Notes under the pieces: generated by a model | Database searches by the model: none | What the model saw: the letters and a program-made list of their open reading frames with translations, nothing else | Told to the model about the DNA's origin: nothing | Shown here: positions 7,513 through 14,667 of the stretch, piece after piece | How positions within the stretch are numbered: position 1 is the first letter of the stretch | Layout: the number at the start of each line of letters is the position of its first letter | Assembly (NCBI RefSeq): GCF_014202435.1 | Contig: NZ_JACHGU010000002.1 | Coordinates: 434,001 to 498,000 of the forward strand | Length of the DNA: 64,000 nucleotides | Origin: Pseudoxanthomonas broegbernensis | Lineage (GTDB): Bacteria; Pseudomonadota; Gammaproteobacteria; Xanthomonadales; Xanthomonadaceae | Direction of reading: 5' to 3' | Made by a program: the position numbers and the translations under genes

Positions 7513-10170
7513 ATGAAGGCACGAAAGGGGAACGTGCGCCGGCAACGCCCGGCGCCGATGCCGAAGAAGCTGTGTAGCGCGCTGCTGCTGGCGCTGGCCA
7601 CGTGTACCACGCCGGCCTGGGCGCAGCGTAACGATGCGCTGCAGGCCTACAGCATTTCCGCCGGGGACTTGGCCAGCGCGCTGGACCAACTCGCCAGTCA
7701 GAGCAAGGTGCAGATCATCTATCCGGCCGAACTGGTGCGCGGTAAGCGTGCACCGGCCGTTTCCGGCCAGCAGACTTGGCGCGAAGCTCTGCAGCGATTG
7801 CTTGCCGGTAGCGGCCTCGAATGGGGATTCGTCAATGACACTACTGTGGTGATCCGGCAGGGCGCTGCCCCAGTCACGTCGCAACCGCAGGCCGCTGTAC
7901 GCAATACCCCGGCACGCACGCAATCGGTGGAAACCGAAGTCCAAGATTTGGAAAGACTAACCGTCACCGGCACCCGGATCCGCGGTGCTGCGGTCGCATC
8001 TCCTGTGATCGTGCAAACTCAAGAGCAAATGCGCGCCGCCGGCCAGAACAATCTGGGTGAAGTAGCCCGCAGCCTGCCTCAGAGCTTTGCCGGCGGCCAA
8101 AACCCAGGTGTGGTGGACCCAGAGCAGAATAACGGCGGCGGCAGTTCCTTCAACCTGCGCGGGCTGGGCTCGGACGCGACCTTGACGCTCCTGAACGGCA
8201 GACGGCTGGCCTACAACGGCGCAAACCAGGCGGTTGACGTGTCCTCGATACCGCTTGCCGCAGTTGATCGCGTGGAGGTCGTGGCGGATGGCGCATCGGC
8301 GCTCTATGGGTCAGACGCCGTGGGGGGCGTTGCAAACATTATCCTGCTGCGAGACTTTGACGGGCTACACACGACGGCACGTCTCGGAACCGCTACAGAC
8401 GGCGGCTTTACGCAGCAGCAGTACAGCGGTGTCGCCGGTACGACATGGAATTCGGGCGGCGTGCTGCTTGCACTGGACTTTTCCAGGAACACCGCCGTCG
8501 ACGCAGCCGATCGAGATTTCACGAGCGCGCTTGACGGTGACCAGACATTGTATCCCCGGAATGTCCAGCGCACCGCCCTCGCCAGCGCGCATCATCAGGT
8601 TTCCCCTCTGATCGGCGTGTCGATAGATGCAATACTGAACGATCGGGACACGCGGACCGCGAGCGCCTTCTCCGTTGCGTCGCCGCCCACCTTCTTCGGC
8701 GCGATTGCCGAAGCCGAAACGCGATCCTTCGTCGTCTCTCCGCAGCTTGATATCAGTCTAAGCGATGCCTGGGACCTGAATGTCTCCGGCACATATGCAG
8801 GGGACAAGCGGCAGGGTAATGATCGCGCCTTCAACAATGGCGGCCTGCGCGACACAGCCTTGGCGATGTATGACAACACGACCAAGGTCCTAGAGGTCTC
8901 CGCCACTGGGAGCCTCGGCCGACTCAACGGCAATCTGATCCGGGTCGCCTTGGGCGGCGGATATCGCTCGGCCCATCTCGATCAAAGCCTCGATGTAGTT
9001 ACGGCGACCACGACCACGAGCCTCAGCGAGTTTTCGAACAGCCGCGACAGCTACTATGGCTTCGGCGAACTGGAGATTCCGGTCATTTTGCCGGCGAATG
9101 ACAGCATCGTGTCCCGTCTTACGATCACGGGCGCGCTTCGGTACGAGGATTACGGCCGGGGAGATGACCTAGCGACCCCAAAGGTGGGCGTCATCGTCGG
9201 GATTAGCGATGCGATCGAAATCAAGGGCAGCTGGGGAAGGTCGTTCAAGGCGCCGACGCTTTACGAGCAATTTCGCATCCCAAGCGCTTATGTCTATCCA
9301 GCCAACTTCTTCGGCGTAACGACCCCTGGGGCTACAGTCATAATGCTCGGAGGTGGGAATTCGGACCTGACAACCGAGAACGCGACCACCTGGAGCGTTT
9401 CGGCGGACGCGCGTCCGGCGCTCCTCAACGGCGGCAAGATCGGAGCGAGCTACTACAACATCCGGTACAAGGACCGGGTGGTGTCACCAGTGACGTCCCT
9501 CGTGACGGTGTTCACGACGCCAGGTCTCCAGCAGATCGTCACCTACAATCCAACGACTCAAGAAATCGCGGACGCGGCATCTATCGCTCCACTCGGCCTC
9601 CAGCTTGGAATCCCGCTGTCCTATGATCCAGCCGCCGTGTTTGCCATCGTGGACAGCCGCTACTTAAATGCGGCGCGGCAGGACATCGAAGGCGTGGACG
9701 TCTTCGTCGACCATCTCATCGAAACGGAACGAGTGGGGCAATTTACGCTTTCGCTCATCGGCACCTATCTCGAAAGCACGCAGACGTTCCTTCCCGGCGC
9801 GGAGCCGATTGACCGCGCGGGGACGGTTTTCAACCCGCCCCATTGGCGCATCAGGGGTGGAGTGACGTGGTCGCAAGACGGCGCCGCCGCGAACGCGACC
9901 GTCAACTACATGAGCTCGCTCCGCGATAGTCGTTTCCAGCCTGAGGACCTGCTGGACCCGCTGACGACCGTTGACCTCACTGCACGCTATGCCTTCCCGA
10001 ACGAAGGCGGGATCTTGGGCGGACTCGAACTCGCGGTGTCGGCGCTCAATGTGTTCAACACGCGCCCGCGCGTAATGCGCACAACGAGCGCTACTGCCGT
10101 TCCATACGACTTGGCCAACCATTCCGCGCTAGGTCGCGTCGTAAACTTCACGTTAGGGAAGTCGTGGTGA
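7513..10170 (+). CDS. TonB-dependent receptor with STN signalling domain
   Basis: The ATG at 7513 (885 residues) is chosen because a signal peptide follows (LCSALLLALATCTTPAWAQ). Next comes an STN domain (about residues 40-110, LQAYSISAGDLASALDQLAS). A TonB-box-like LERLTVTGTRI leads into the plug (NLGEVARSLPQSF, SFNLRGLGSDATLTLLNGRR, VEVVADGASALYGSDAVGGV). A 22-strand-type barrel ends in NFTLGKSW. STN receptors signal through FecR to FecI, which are the two preceding genes. The stop overlaps the isopeptidase start, so the ligand is probably the substrate of that enzyme, a lasso peptide (inference). By eye the first 400-500 bases are higher in G+C than the plug and barrel portion, which suggests a mosaic gene. 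Confidence 0.9.
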   Translation: MKARKGNVRRQRPAPMPKKLCSALLLALATCTTPAWAQRNDALQAYSISAGDLASALDQLASQSKVQIIYPAELVRGKRAPAVSGQQTWREALQRLLAGSGLEWGFVNDTTVVIRQGAAPVTSQPQAAVRNTPARTQSVETEVQDLERLTVTGTRIRGAAVASPVIVQTQEQMRAAGQNNLGEVARSLPQSFAGGQNPGVVDPEQNNGGGSSFNLRGLGSDATLTLLNGRRLAYNGANQAVDVSSIPLAAVDRVEVVADGASALYGSDAVGGVANIILLRDFDGLHTTARLGTATDGGFTQQQYSGVAGTTWNSGGVLLALDFSRNTAVDAADRDFTSALDGDQTLYPRNVQRTALASAHHQVSPLIGVSIDAILNDRDTRTASAFSVASPPTFFGAIAEAETRSFVVSPQLDISLSDAWDLNVSGTYAGDKRQGNDRAFNNGGLRDTALAMYDNTTKVLEVSATGSLGRLNGNLIRVALGGGYRSAHLDQSLDVVTATTTTSLSEFSNSRDSYYGFGELEIPVILPANDSIVSRLTITGALRYEDYGRGDDLATPKVGVIVGISDAIEIKGSWGRSFKAPTLYEQFRIPSAYVYPANFFGVTTPGATVIMLGGGNSDLTTENATTWSVSADARPALLNGGKIGASYYNIRYKDRVVSPVTSLVTVFTTPGLQQIVTYNPTTQEIADAASIAPLGLQLGIPLSYDPAAVFAIVDSRYLNAARQDIEGVDVFVDHLIETERVGQFTLSLIGTYLESTQTFLPGAEPIDRAGTVFNPPHWRIRGGVTWSQDGAAANATVNYMSSLRDSRFQPEDLLDPLTTVDLTARYAFPNEGGILGGLELAVSALNVFNTRPRVMRTTSATAVPYDLANHSALGRVVNFTLGKSW

Positions 10171-12218
10171 TCCGCGGCCGGATGCGCGTCGCGCCGGTGT
10201 TCGCGGCTCTAGTCGGCATTGCGCCTAGCGTGGCGCACGCAGAAGTCTGTGATTGGCTCGCCCCGCCCGAAATCGTTCAGGGTGAACGGCGGCCGGTCAC
10301 TGCCGATGACCTGATCCGCATAAGGGACATTGGACCACCGACCGTTTCCCCTGACGGGAAGCGTGCCGCCTTTGAATTGCGGACGGCCGATGCGCAAACC
10401 AACACCTACTGCATTGGCCTATACGTTCTCGACCTAGCCGATGGCGGACGTGCGATCCAGTTAGACGTCGGGGGTGACGTCCGGATATCGGGCTACGCCG
10501 ACTTCGGCCTTTCCGCCTATCCTGACGGTGGCCTACAGCCGAGCATTCCCCGGTGGTCGCCCGATGGAACATCGCTCGCATTTCACAAGCGTAGCCACGG
10601 CGTCGATCAACTTTGGATCGTACAAGCCACCGGCGCCGCGCCGGCACGACAAATGACGATGTCAGAAACTGACATCGAGAGGTTCTCCTGGTCCGATGAC
10701 GGAAAGACAATCGTCTATTCCACTCGGCCCGAGATTCTACGGGAGCGCGAGAGAATAGGCGCGGAGGCACGAACTGGATTCCTCTACGATGAGCGGTTCG
10801 TGAAGGCCATAACACCGCCTTGGCCGCTCCAGGCGCCTGCCGAGGTATTCGCGCTAGATCTCGCTGAGCCAATCATTCGGGAAGCGCTCCCCGACGAAGC
10901 CGCGTTGCTCACCCGCGCGGTTAGCGGGGTTGACGGCAACGTCGCCTCGGGCGGAAGGCGCGCCTGGCTTGAGCCGACGATGTTCATGCGGGATGGCGCT
11001 TTGTGGGCGATCGACGCCAACGACCGTGAGACGCGCTGTCTGGCCGACGAATGCAGGACTGGCGTCCAGGCGGTGTGGCCAAGTCTGGACGGCCGCGAAG
11101 TTCGCTTTCTGCGAAACGAGGGCTGGGCAGGGGGAGGGAAGGCGCTTTACCGCTGGCGTCCCGGGTCCGCCGAGGTCTCAAAGGTCTTTGAGACCTCCGA
11201 TCGGATTTCTCACTGCCAACCGGCGGGAGACGAACTACTGTGCCTTCGCGAAGCTTCCACAATCCCGTCTCACATCGTCCGGATTGATCCTGCGACTGGC
11301 ACAATCTCGACGCTGTTCGACGCCAATCCGGAATTCGCCGCTTTAACCTTGCAACCCGCGCGACGCCTGGAGTGGACCAATGATCTCGGCCTTGAAGCAT
11401 TCGGGGACCTGGTGTTGCCGCCGGGGCATCGATCCGGACAGAGGCACCCCCTTATCGTCACGACTTATCGCACCCGCGGTTTTTTAAGGGGCGGAACCGG
11501 TGATGAGTATCCAATCCAGCTCTTCGCTCAGGCTGGCTTCGCCGTACTCAGCTTCGACCGTCCTGCTGAACCCAACGGATTTGATTTCGAGACCTTGGAC
11601 GCCTGGTTTCACGCGAACAATGTAGATTGGAGCGATCGCCGTAGCGTCAATTCCGCTTTGGAAGCCGGCATTGCGAAGGTGGTCGCATTGGGCGTCGCAG
11701 ATCCAGATCGGGTCGCGGTAACGGGACTTTCTAATGGAGCTTCAACGGTGGAATGGGCGCTGTCGAATAGCGACAAGTACGCCGCCGCCAGCATCAGTTC
11801 CTTCAATAGCCCGGTTTGCTACATGGCGCTGGGCGGCCCCGCACGCGCCGACGTGTTTCGGGAGAAATGGGGGCTGAAAGGCTTGACTGACGCCGACGCG
11901 CACGCCTATTGGAAACCTGCAGCGATCGCCCTCAACGCCGATCGCGTTCGAACACCGATTCTCGTGCAAGTGTCCGAATATGATCTTCCTTGCGGAATCG
12001 ACACGTTCGCCGCGCTGCGGGAGCAAAGGAGGCCGGTCGAGATGCACGTCTTCCCCGGAGAGTTCCATTTGAAGTGGCAACCGGCGCATAGGCTTGCTCT
12101 GTATCAACGCAATGTGCAGTGGTTCAAATACTGGCTGCTCGATGCGCGCTACGAAGACCCGATTGACCCCGAACAGTATGAGCGATGGTCGAAGCTGAAG
12201 GAGGAGGCCGGCTTGTAG
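10164..12218 (+). CDS. Lasso peptide isopeptidase, Atxe2 family (S9 peptidase)
   Basis: The 684-residue protein has an N-terminal signal peptide (VAPVFAALVGIAPSVAHA), a beta-propeller region with WSPDG and SWSDDG repeats, and a C-terminal prolyl-oligopeptidase fold. The catalytic triad is visible: Ser523 in GLSNGA, Asp607 in VSEYDLPCG and His635 in GEFHLKW. Spacing and numbering are very close to the Ser/Asp/His triad described for AtxE2, which opens the isopeptide macrocycle of astexin lasso peptides. The start is GTG at 10164 or 10167, overlapping the receptor stop; ATG at 10182 is an alternative that keeps the signal peptide. No lasso precursor, cyclase or leader peptidase gene is visible in the window. 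Base composition is lower in G+C than flanking core genes, suggesting transfer. Confidence 0.88.
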   Translation: MVIRGRMRVAPVFAALVGIAPSVAHAEVCDWLAPPEIVQGERRPVTADDLIRIRDIGPPTVSPDGKRAAFELRTADAQTNTYCIGLYVLDLADGGRAIQLDVGGDVRISGYADFGLSAYPDGGLQPSIPRWSPDGTSLAFHKRSHGVDQLWIVQATGAAPARQMTMSETDIERFSWSDDGKTIVYSTRPEILRERERIGAEARTGFLYDERFVKAITPPWPLQAPAEVFALDLAEPIIREALPDEAALLTRAVSGVDGNVASGGRRAWLEPTMFMRDGALWAIDANDRETRCLADECRTGVQAVWPSLDGREVRFLRNEGWAGGGKALYRWRPGSAEVSKVFETSDRISHCQPAGDELLCLREASTIPSHIVRIDPATGTISTLFDANPEFAALTLQPARRLEWTNDLGLEAFGDLVLPPGHRSGQRHPLIVTTYRTRGFLRGGTGDEYPIQLFAQAGFAVLSFDRPAEPNGFDFETLDAWFHANNVDWSDRRSVNSALEAGIAKVVALGVADPDRVAVTGLSNGASTVEWALSNSDKYAAASISSFNSPVCYMALGGPARADVFREKWGLKGLTDADAHAYWKPAAIALNADRVRTPILVQVSEYDLPCGIDTFAALREQRRPVEMHVFPGEFHLKWQPAHRLALYQRNVQWFKYWLLDARYEDPIDPEQYERWSKLKEEAGL

Positions 12219-12432
12219 AGTTCAAGTGGCCTAGATATCTGCAGCCGCTGTTCCATTTCTGCCTCTTTCATCAACGAGGAGGTTGCTCACGAGCGGAGCT
12301 CAAGATCGTGGTAGGCCGGCTTCGGCATGCTGGGAATCGTGACTGCTGCGAGTTTTCACTCTTTGAACTTAAGTAGCGGTGGATGTCTTACCAGAAAGCG
12401 GGGTACAGGGCGCCACGCAATAGAAAGCTATT

Positions 12433-13356
12433 ATGGATCTGCGTCATCTCCGGTACTTTGTAGCAGTTGCTGAGGAACTGCATTACGCCCGTGCTGCCGA
12501 GCGGTTACACATCGATCAGTCGCCGCTCTCGCGGGCGATCAAGGACTTGGAGTACGACCTCGGTACGCAACTGCTGGCGCGTACTACGCGCAACACCCGC
12601 CTGACTTGGGCGGGCGAGGTTTTCCTGGCCGAGGCCAAGCGTGTGCTGACTGCCTTCGAGCAGGCGAAGCGTAGCGGCAAGGCAGCCGGCTCCGGTTTCC
12701 GCGGATTGCTACGGGTGGCGGTGTCCGACGGCACGGCCACACCGCAGTTTGCAACCCTGCTCAGGCGTTGCCGTGAAGAGGAGCCGGACGTACGCATCCA
12801 GTTGTTTGATGTGCCGCTGGCGCAGCAAGTCTTGGGCTTGCGCACCGACCTGTACGACGTGGGTTTCGCCCATGCCTCAACCGAAGCCGCGGGGCTGGCG
12901 GCGGTGCCAGCGTGGACAGATCCAATGGTGCTGGCGATCCCGGCTCGGCATCCGCTGTTGGCGCACAAGCGTGTGCCGTTGGCCGAATTGTTGCGCTATC
13001 CGCTGGTGCTGTTCCATCCCGAACAGGCCGAGGGTGCGTACCGCCAGGTGGAACCACTGCTACGTACGGTCGAGGTTGAGCCCGAAGTGGTCGAGCAGGT
13101 GGCGAACTTCGACATGATGTTGGCGCTGGTAGTGGCCGGCTACGGCGTCGGCGTCGCCAATGCGTCCCAACTGAGCCAGTACCGGCACCCGGAGGTAGTC
13201 GCCCGTTCACTGGCGGGCATCTCTGCAGTGTTGACCACGTACCTGCTGCGGCCCGATGCGCCGCCGTCCGAGCAGTTGGGCCGCTTCATTGACCGTGCGG
13301 TGATTGCGGATGGTGACGAGACAGAGAAGGGTGTTCTCGTCGATGACAAGCGATAA
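12433..13356 (+). CDS. LysR-family transcriptional regulator
   Basis: The protein has 307 residues. An N-terminal winged helix-turn-helix (MDLRHLRYFVAVAEELHYARAAERLHIDQSPLSRAIKDLE pattern, residues 1-60) precedes the long linker helix and a periplasmic-binding-protein-like effector domain from about residue 90 (RGLLRVAVSDGTA). The C-terminus carries the usual ALVVAGYGVGVA segment. It stands alone between the isopeptidase gene and the intron-containing tRNA-Leu. Its target and effector cannot be deduced; no divergently transcribed partner gene lies beside it, which is unusual for the family. It may have arrived with the accessory region. Confidence 0.9.
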   Translation: MDLRHLRYFVAVAEELHYARAAERLHIDQSPLSRAIKDLEYDLGTQLLARTTRNTRLTWAGEVFLAEAKRVLTAFEQAKRSGKAAGSGFRGLLRVAVSDGTATPQFATLLRRCREEEPDVRIQLFDVPLAQQVLGLRTDLYDVGFAHASTEAAGLAAVPAWTDPMVLAIPARHPLLAHKRVPLAELLRYPLVLFHPEQAEGAYRQVEPLLRTVEVEPEVVEQVANFDMMLALVVAGYGVGVANASQLSQYRHPEVVARSLAGISAVLTTYLLRPDAPPSEQLGRFIDRAVIADGDETEKGVLVDDKR

Positions 13357-13369
13357 GACTCACCGTAAG

Positions 13370-13400
13370 AAAAAAGCCGCCCAGCGGTTGGCTGGACGGC
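13370..13400 (-). terminator. Rho-independent terminator of tRNA-Leu
   Basis: On the minus strand GCCGTCCAGC-caacc-GCTGGGCGGC is followed by TTTTTTC, right after the tRNA-Leu CCA end. One G-U pair lies in the 10-bp stem. It ends the tRNA transcript and also lies just past the convergent LysR stop. Confidence 0.8.
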
Positions 13401-13408
13401 TTCCGGAT

Positions 13409-13725
13409 TGGTGCCCGAGGTCGGACTCGAACCGACACGCTTTTAAGGGCGGTGGATTTTCATCCCACTTCGGCTTTCGCCGCCGACGTTCCGTTGGAAC
13501 GTCGTTCGTGGTCTGGAGCACGCCTTCACCATAGTCTTGCGACCGTAGGTGCCCGCCGTCTGCTCTCTACACCTTCCCGGCTCTTTCGATCCGGGCTTGG
13601 CTCGGCACTAGCTCGGACTCGCGTCCAGGGCCTCCGCCGAGTTTGACGGGCTTCACCTCTGGGGTTTCCCCCGGAGGGCTCAAATTGTCTGAGTCCACTG
13701 CGTCTACCAATTCCGCCACTCGGGC
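13409..13725 (-). tRNA. tRNA-Leu(CAA) interrupted by a group I intron
   Basis: Exon 1 is 13725-13691: acceptor GCCCGAG, D arm with GGTAGACGC, and anticodon stem GTGGA followed by CTC. Exon 2 is 13460-13409: AAAA, stem TCCAC, variable arm, T arm GTCGG-TTCGAGT-CCGAC, acceptor CTCGGGC and an encoded CCA. Joining the exons gives an 87-nt tRNA with anticodon loop CTCAAAA, i.e. anticodon CAA, close to the E. coli leuX sequence in this part. The 230-nt insertion sits directly after anticodon position 34. The gene would be non-functional unless the intron is spliced. A terminator follows. Confidence 0.88.
13461..13690 (-). ncRNA. Group I intron (IC3, Azoarcus-like) in tRNA-Leu
   Basis: The 230-nt insert carries core words shared with the Azoarcus tRNA-Ile intron: GCCGAGCCAAGC, AAGGTGTAGAGA, then CAGACGG and CTATGGTGAAGGC, which build P4-P8. 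P2 is a GAAA-capped hairpin (CGGGG-gaaa-CCCC). Near the 3' end are a perfect 9-bp hairpin (CGACGTTCC-aac-GGAACGTCG) and a GAAA-capped CGGC/GCCG stem. The intron ends in G, as required for the omega G. The likely guide GAGCCC pairs with exon GGACUC with one A-C mismatch. No homing endonuclease is encoded. Group I introns in tRNA-Leu are known mainly from cyanobacteria and plastids and rarely in proteobacteria. Confidence 0.85.
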
Positions 13726-13911
13726 GTAACGCGATGTTACTTCAGTACCCCGGACTACGACCGGATAGGCCCAGATTCGCTGCAATCTGGTTCCTATTTG
13801 GCTCCTAGCGCGGAGTTTTGATCGTTTGCTGCTGACTGTCCCCTGCAAAAACTCTTTATGTGACGCGAACTTAGCGCATGAACGGCGATTGAACGTGGTA
13901 AGGAGCGGGGG

Positions 13912-13950
13912 TTTTTGAGTCCGCTGCGTCTACCATTCCGCCACTTCGGC
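13912..13950 (-). pseudogene. Truncated tRNA-Leu, 5' half only
   Basis: The minus strand reads GCCGAAGTGGCGGAATGGTA and continues GACGCAGCGGACTCAAAA, the acceptor, D arm and anticodon loop of a second tRNA-Leu with anticodon CAA. It then diverges: the anticodon stem is not closed properly and no T arm or 3' acceptor follows. Its acceptor strand (GCCGAAG) differs from that of the intact tRNA (GCCCGAG), so it is not a simple duplicate. The break at the anticodon loop looks like a recombination scar. The 185 bases between it and the intact tRNA hold no recognisable gene. Confidence 0.65.
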
Positions 13951-13994
13951 AGCGGGCGGGCAGTATAACGGGCGAGGGCGAGGGCGAGGGGCCG

Positions 13995-14585
13995 CTATCG
14001 GGGGTCCGGTTCCGTGAGCAGCGGGTGTTCCCGGCGGATCAGCCAGCCTTCGCCCTCGACGACGTGCGGATTCTCGGGCAGGTAGACGTGGCAGTGCCGC
14101 AGGCGGCGCTGGTAGACGTGCACGGAGACGGCCACCTCGGCACCGGGGTTGTGCACGGCGTGGTACTCCTGCGGCGACAACAGGCGGCTGGCGCGTCCGG
14201 TGTCGAGCACGGCGGTGGCGTGCCGGGCGAAGCGCCAGCGGCGGCCATCGCGGGCCACCGGCGCGTAGTCGTCGATCCGCAGCCGTCCCTGCCAGACGCA
14301 TTCCACGCACCAGGCGCCGTCGTGGTCGTGGATCGGCGTGCCCTGGCCCGGCGCCCAGGCCATGGCCACCACGCTGTATCCATGGCTCGGGCTGGCGTGG
14401 AGTTCGCGCCGGGCGTAGCGGTCGCCGAGCGGCCTGGCGACCGCGGGCGGCAGCCTGAAGCCTGGATCGGCCGCCAGCGCGGCCAGGGCCGCGGCCACCG
14501 CGCCGGTGACCGCGCCGAGGCCGTCGTCGCGGTGGACCGCCGCGTCCAGTGCCGCTATCAGTTTCGGTTTGCCGAGGAAATCCAA
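13995..14585 (-). CDS. Cysteine dioxygenase-like cupin protein
   Basis: The protein has about 196 residues in the CDO_I cupin family. The metal-binding HxH lies in TPIHDHDGAWCVECVWQGRL; the Cys there is a candidate for the Cys-Tyr crosslink of cysteine dioxygenases, and the third ligand His is in EYHAVHNPGAEVAVSVHVY. The likely reaction is O2-dependent oxidation of cysteine or a related thiol. TTG at 14585 is chosen because AGGAAAGG precedes it and the family N-terminus (DFLGKPKLIAALDAAV) begins there; the open frame extends further only inside the upstream acyltransferase gene. The gene is 82 bases downstream of that MetX-like gene, giving a probable sulfur amino-acid pair. Confidence 0.75.
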   Translation of the reverse strand: MDFLGKPKLIAALDAAVHRDDGLGAVTGAVAAALAALAADPGFRLPPAVARPLGDRYARRELHASPSHGYSVVAMAWAPGQGTPIHDHDGAWCVECVWQGRLRIDDYAPVARDGRRWRFARHATAVLDTGRASRLLSPQEYHAVHNPGAEVAVSVHVYQRRLRHCHVYLPENPHVVEGEGWLIRREHPLLTEPDPR

Positions 14586-14667
14586 GGGGGCGCCGCCTTT
14601 CCTGAATAGGCGAAGCGTACCTCTGGGTATGTTACGCGGATGTTCCGGGGAGGCCGGCTTGGCGGGC

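Noticed and set aside
7323-12432. Lasso precursor peptide gene near the receptor and isopeptidase
   Set aside because: Small frames in 7323-7512 and 12219-12432 lack the leader Thr followed by a Gly-start core with Asp/Glu at position 8 or 9.
13304-13534. Plus-strand open frame across the tRNA-Leu 3' half
   Set aside because: Its sequence (CPRSDSNRH...) is the familiar false translation of a tRNA T arm; the tRNA and intron explain the DNA.
13567-13848. Minus-strand frame through the tRNA 5' exon and intron, possibly an integrase tail or homing endonuclease
   Set aside because: It contains the translated tRNA (VAELVDAVDS) and no endonuclease or integrase motif.
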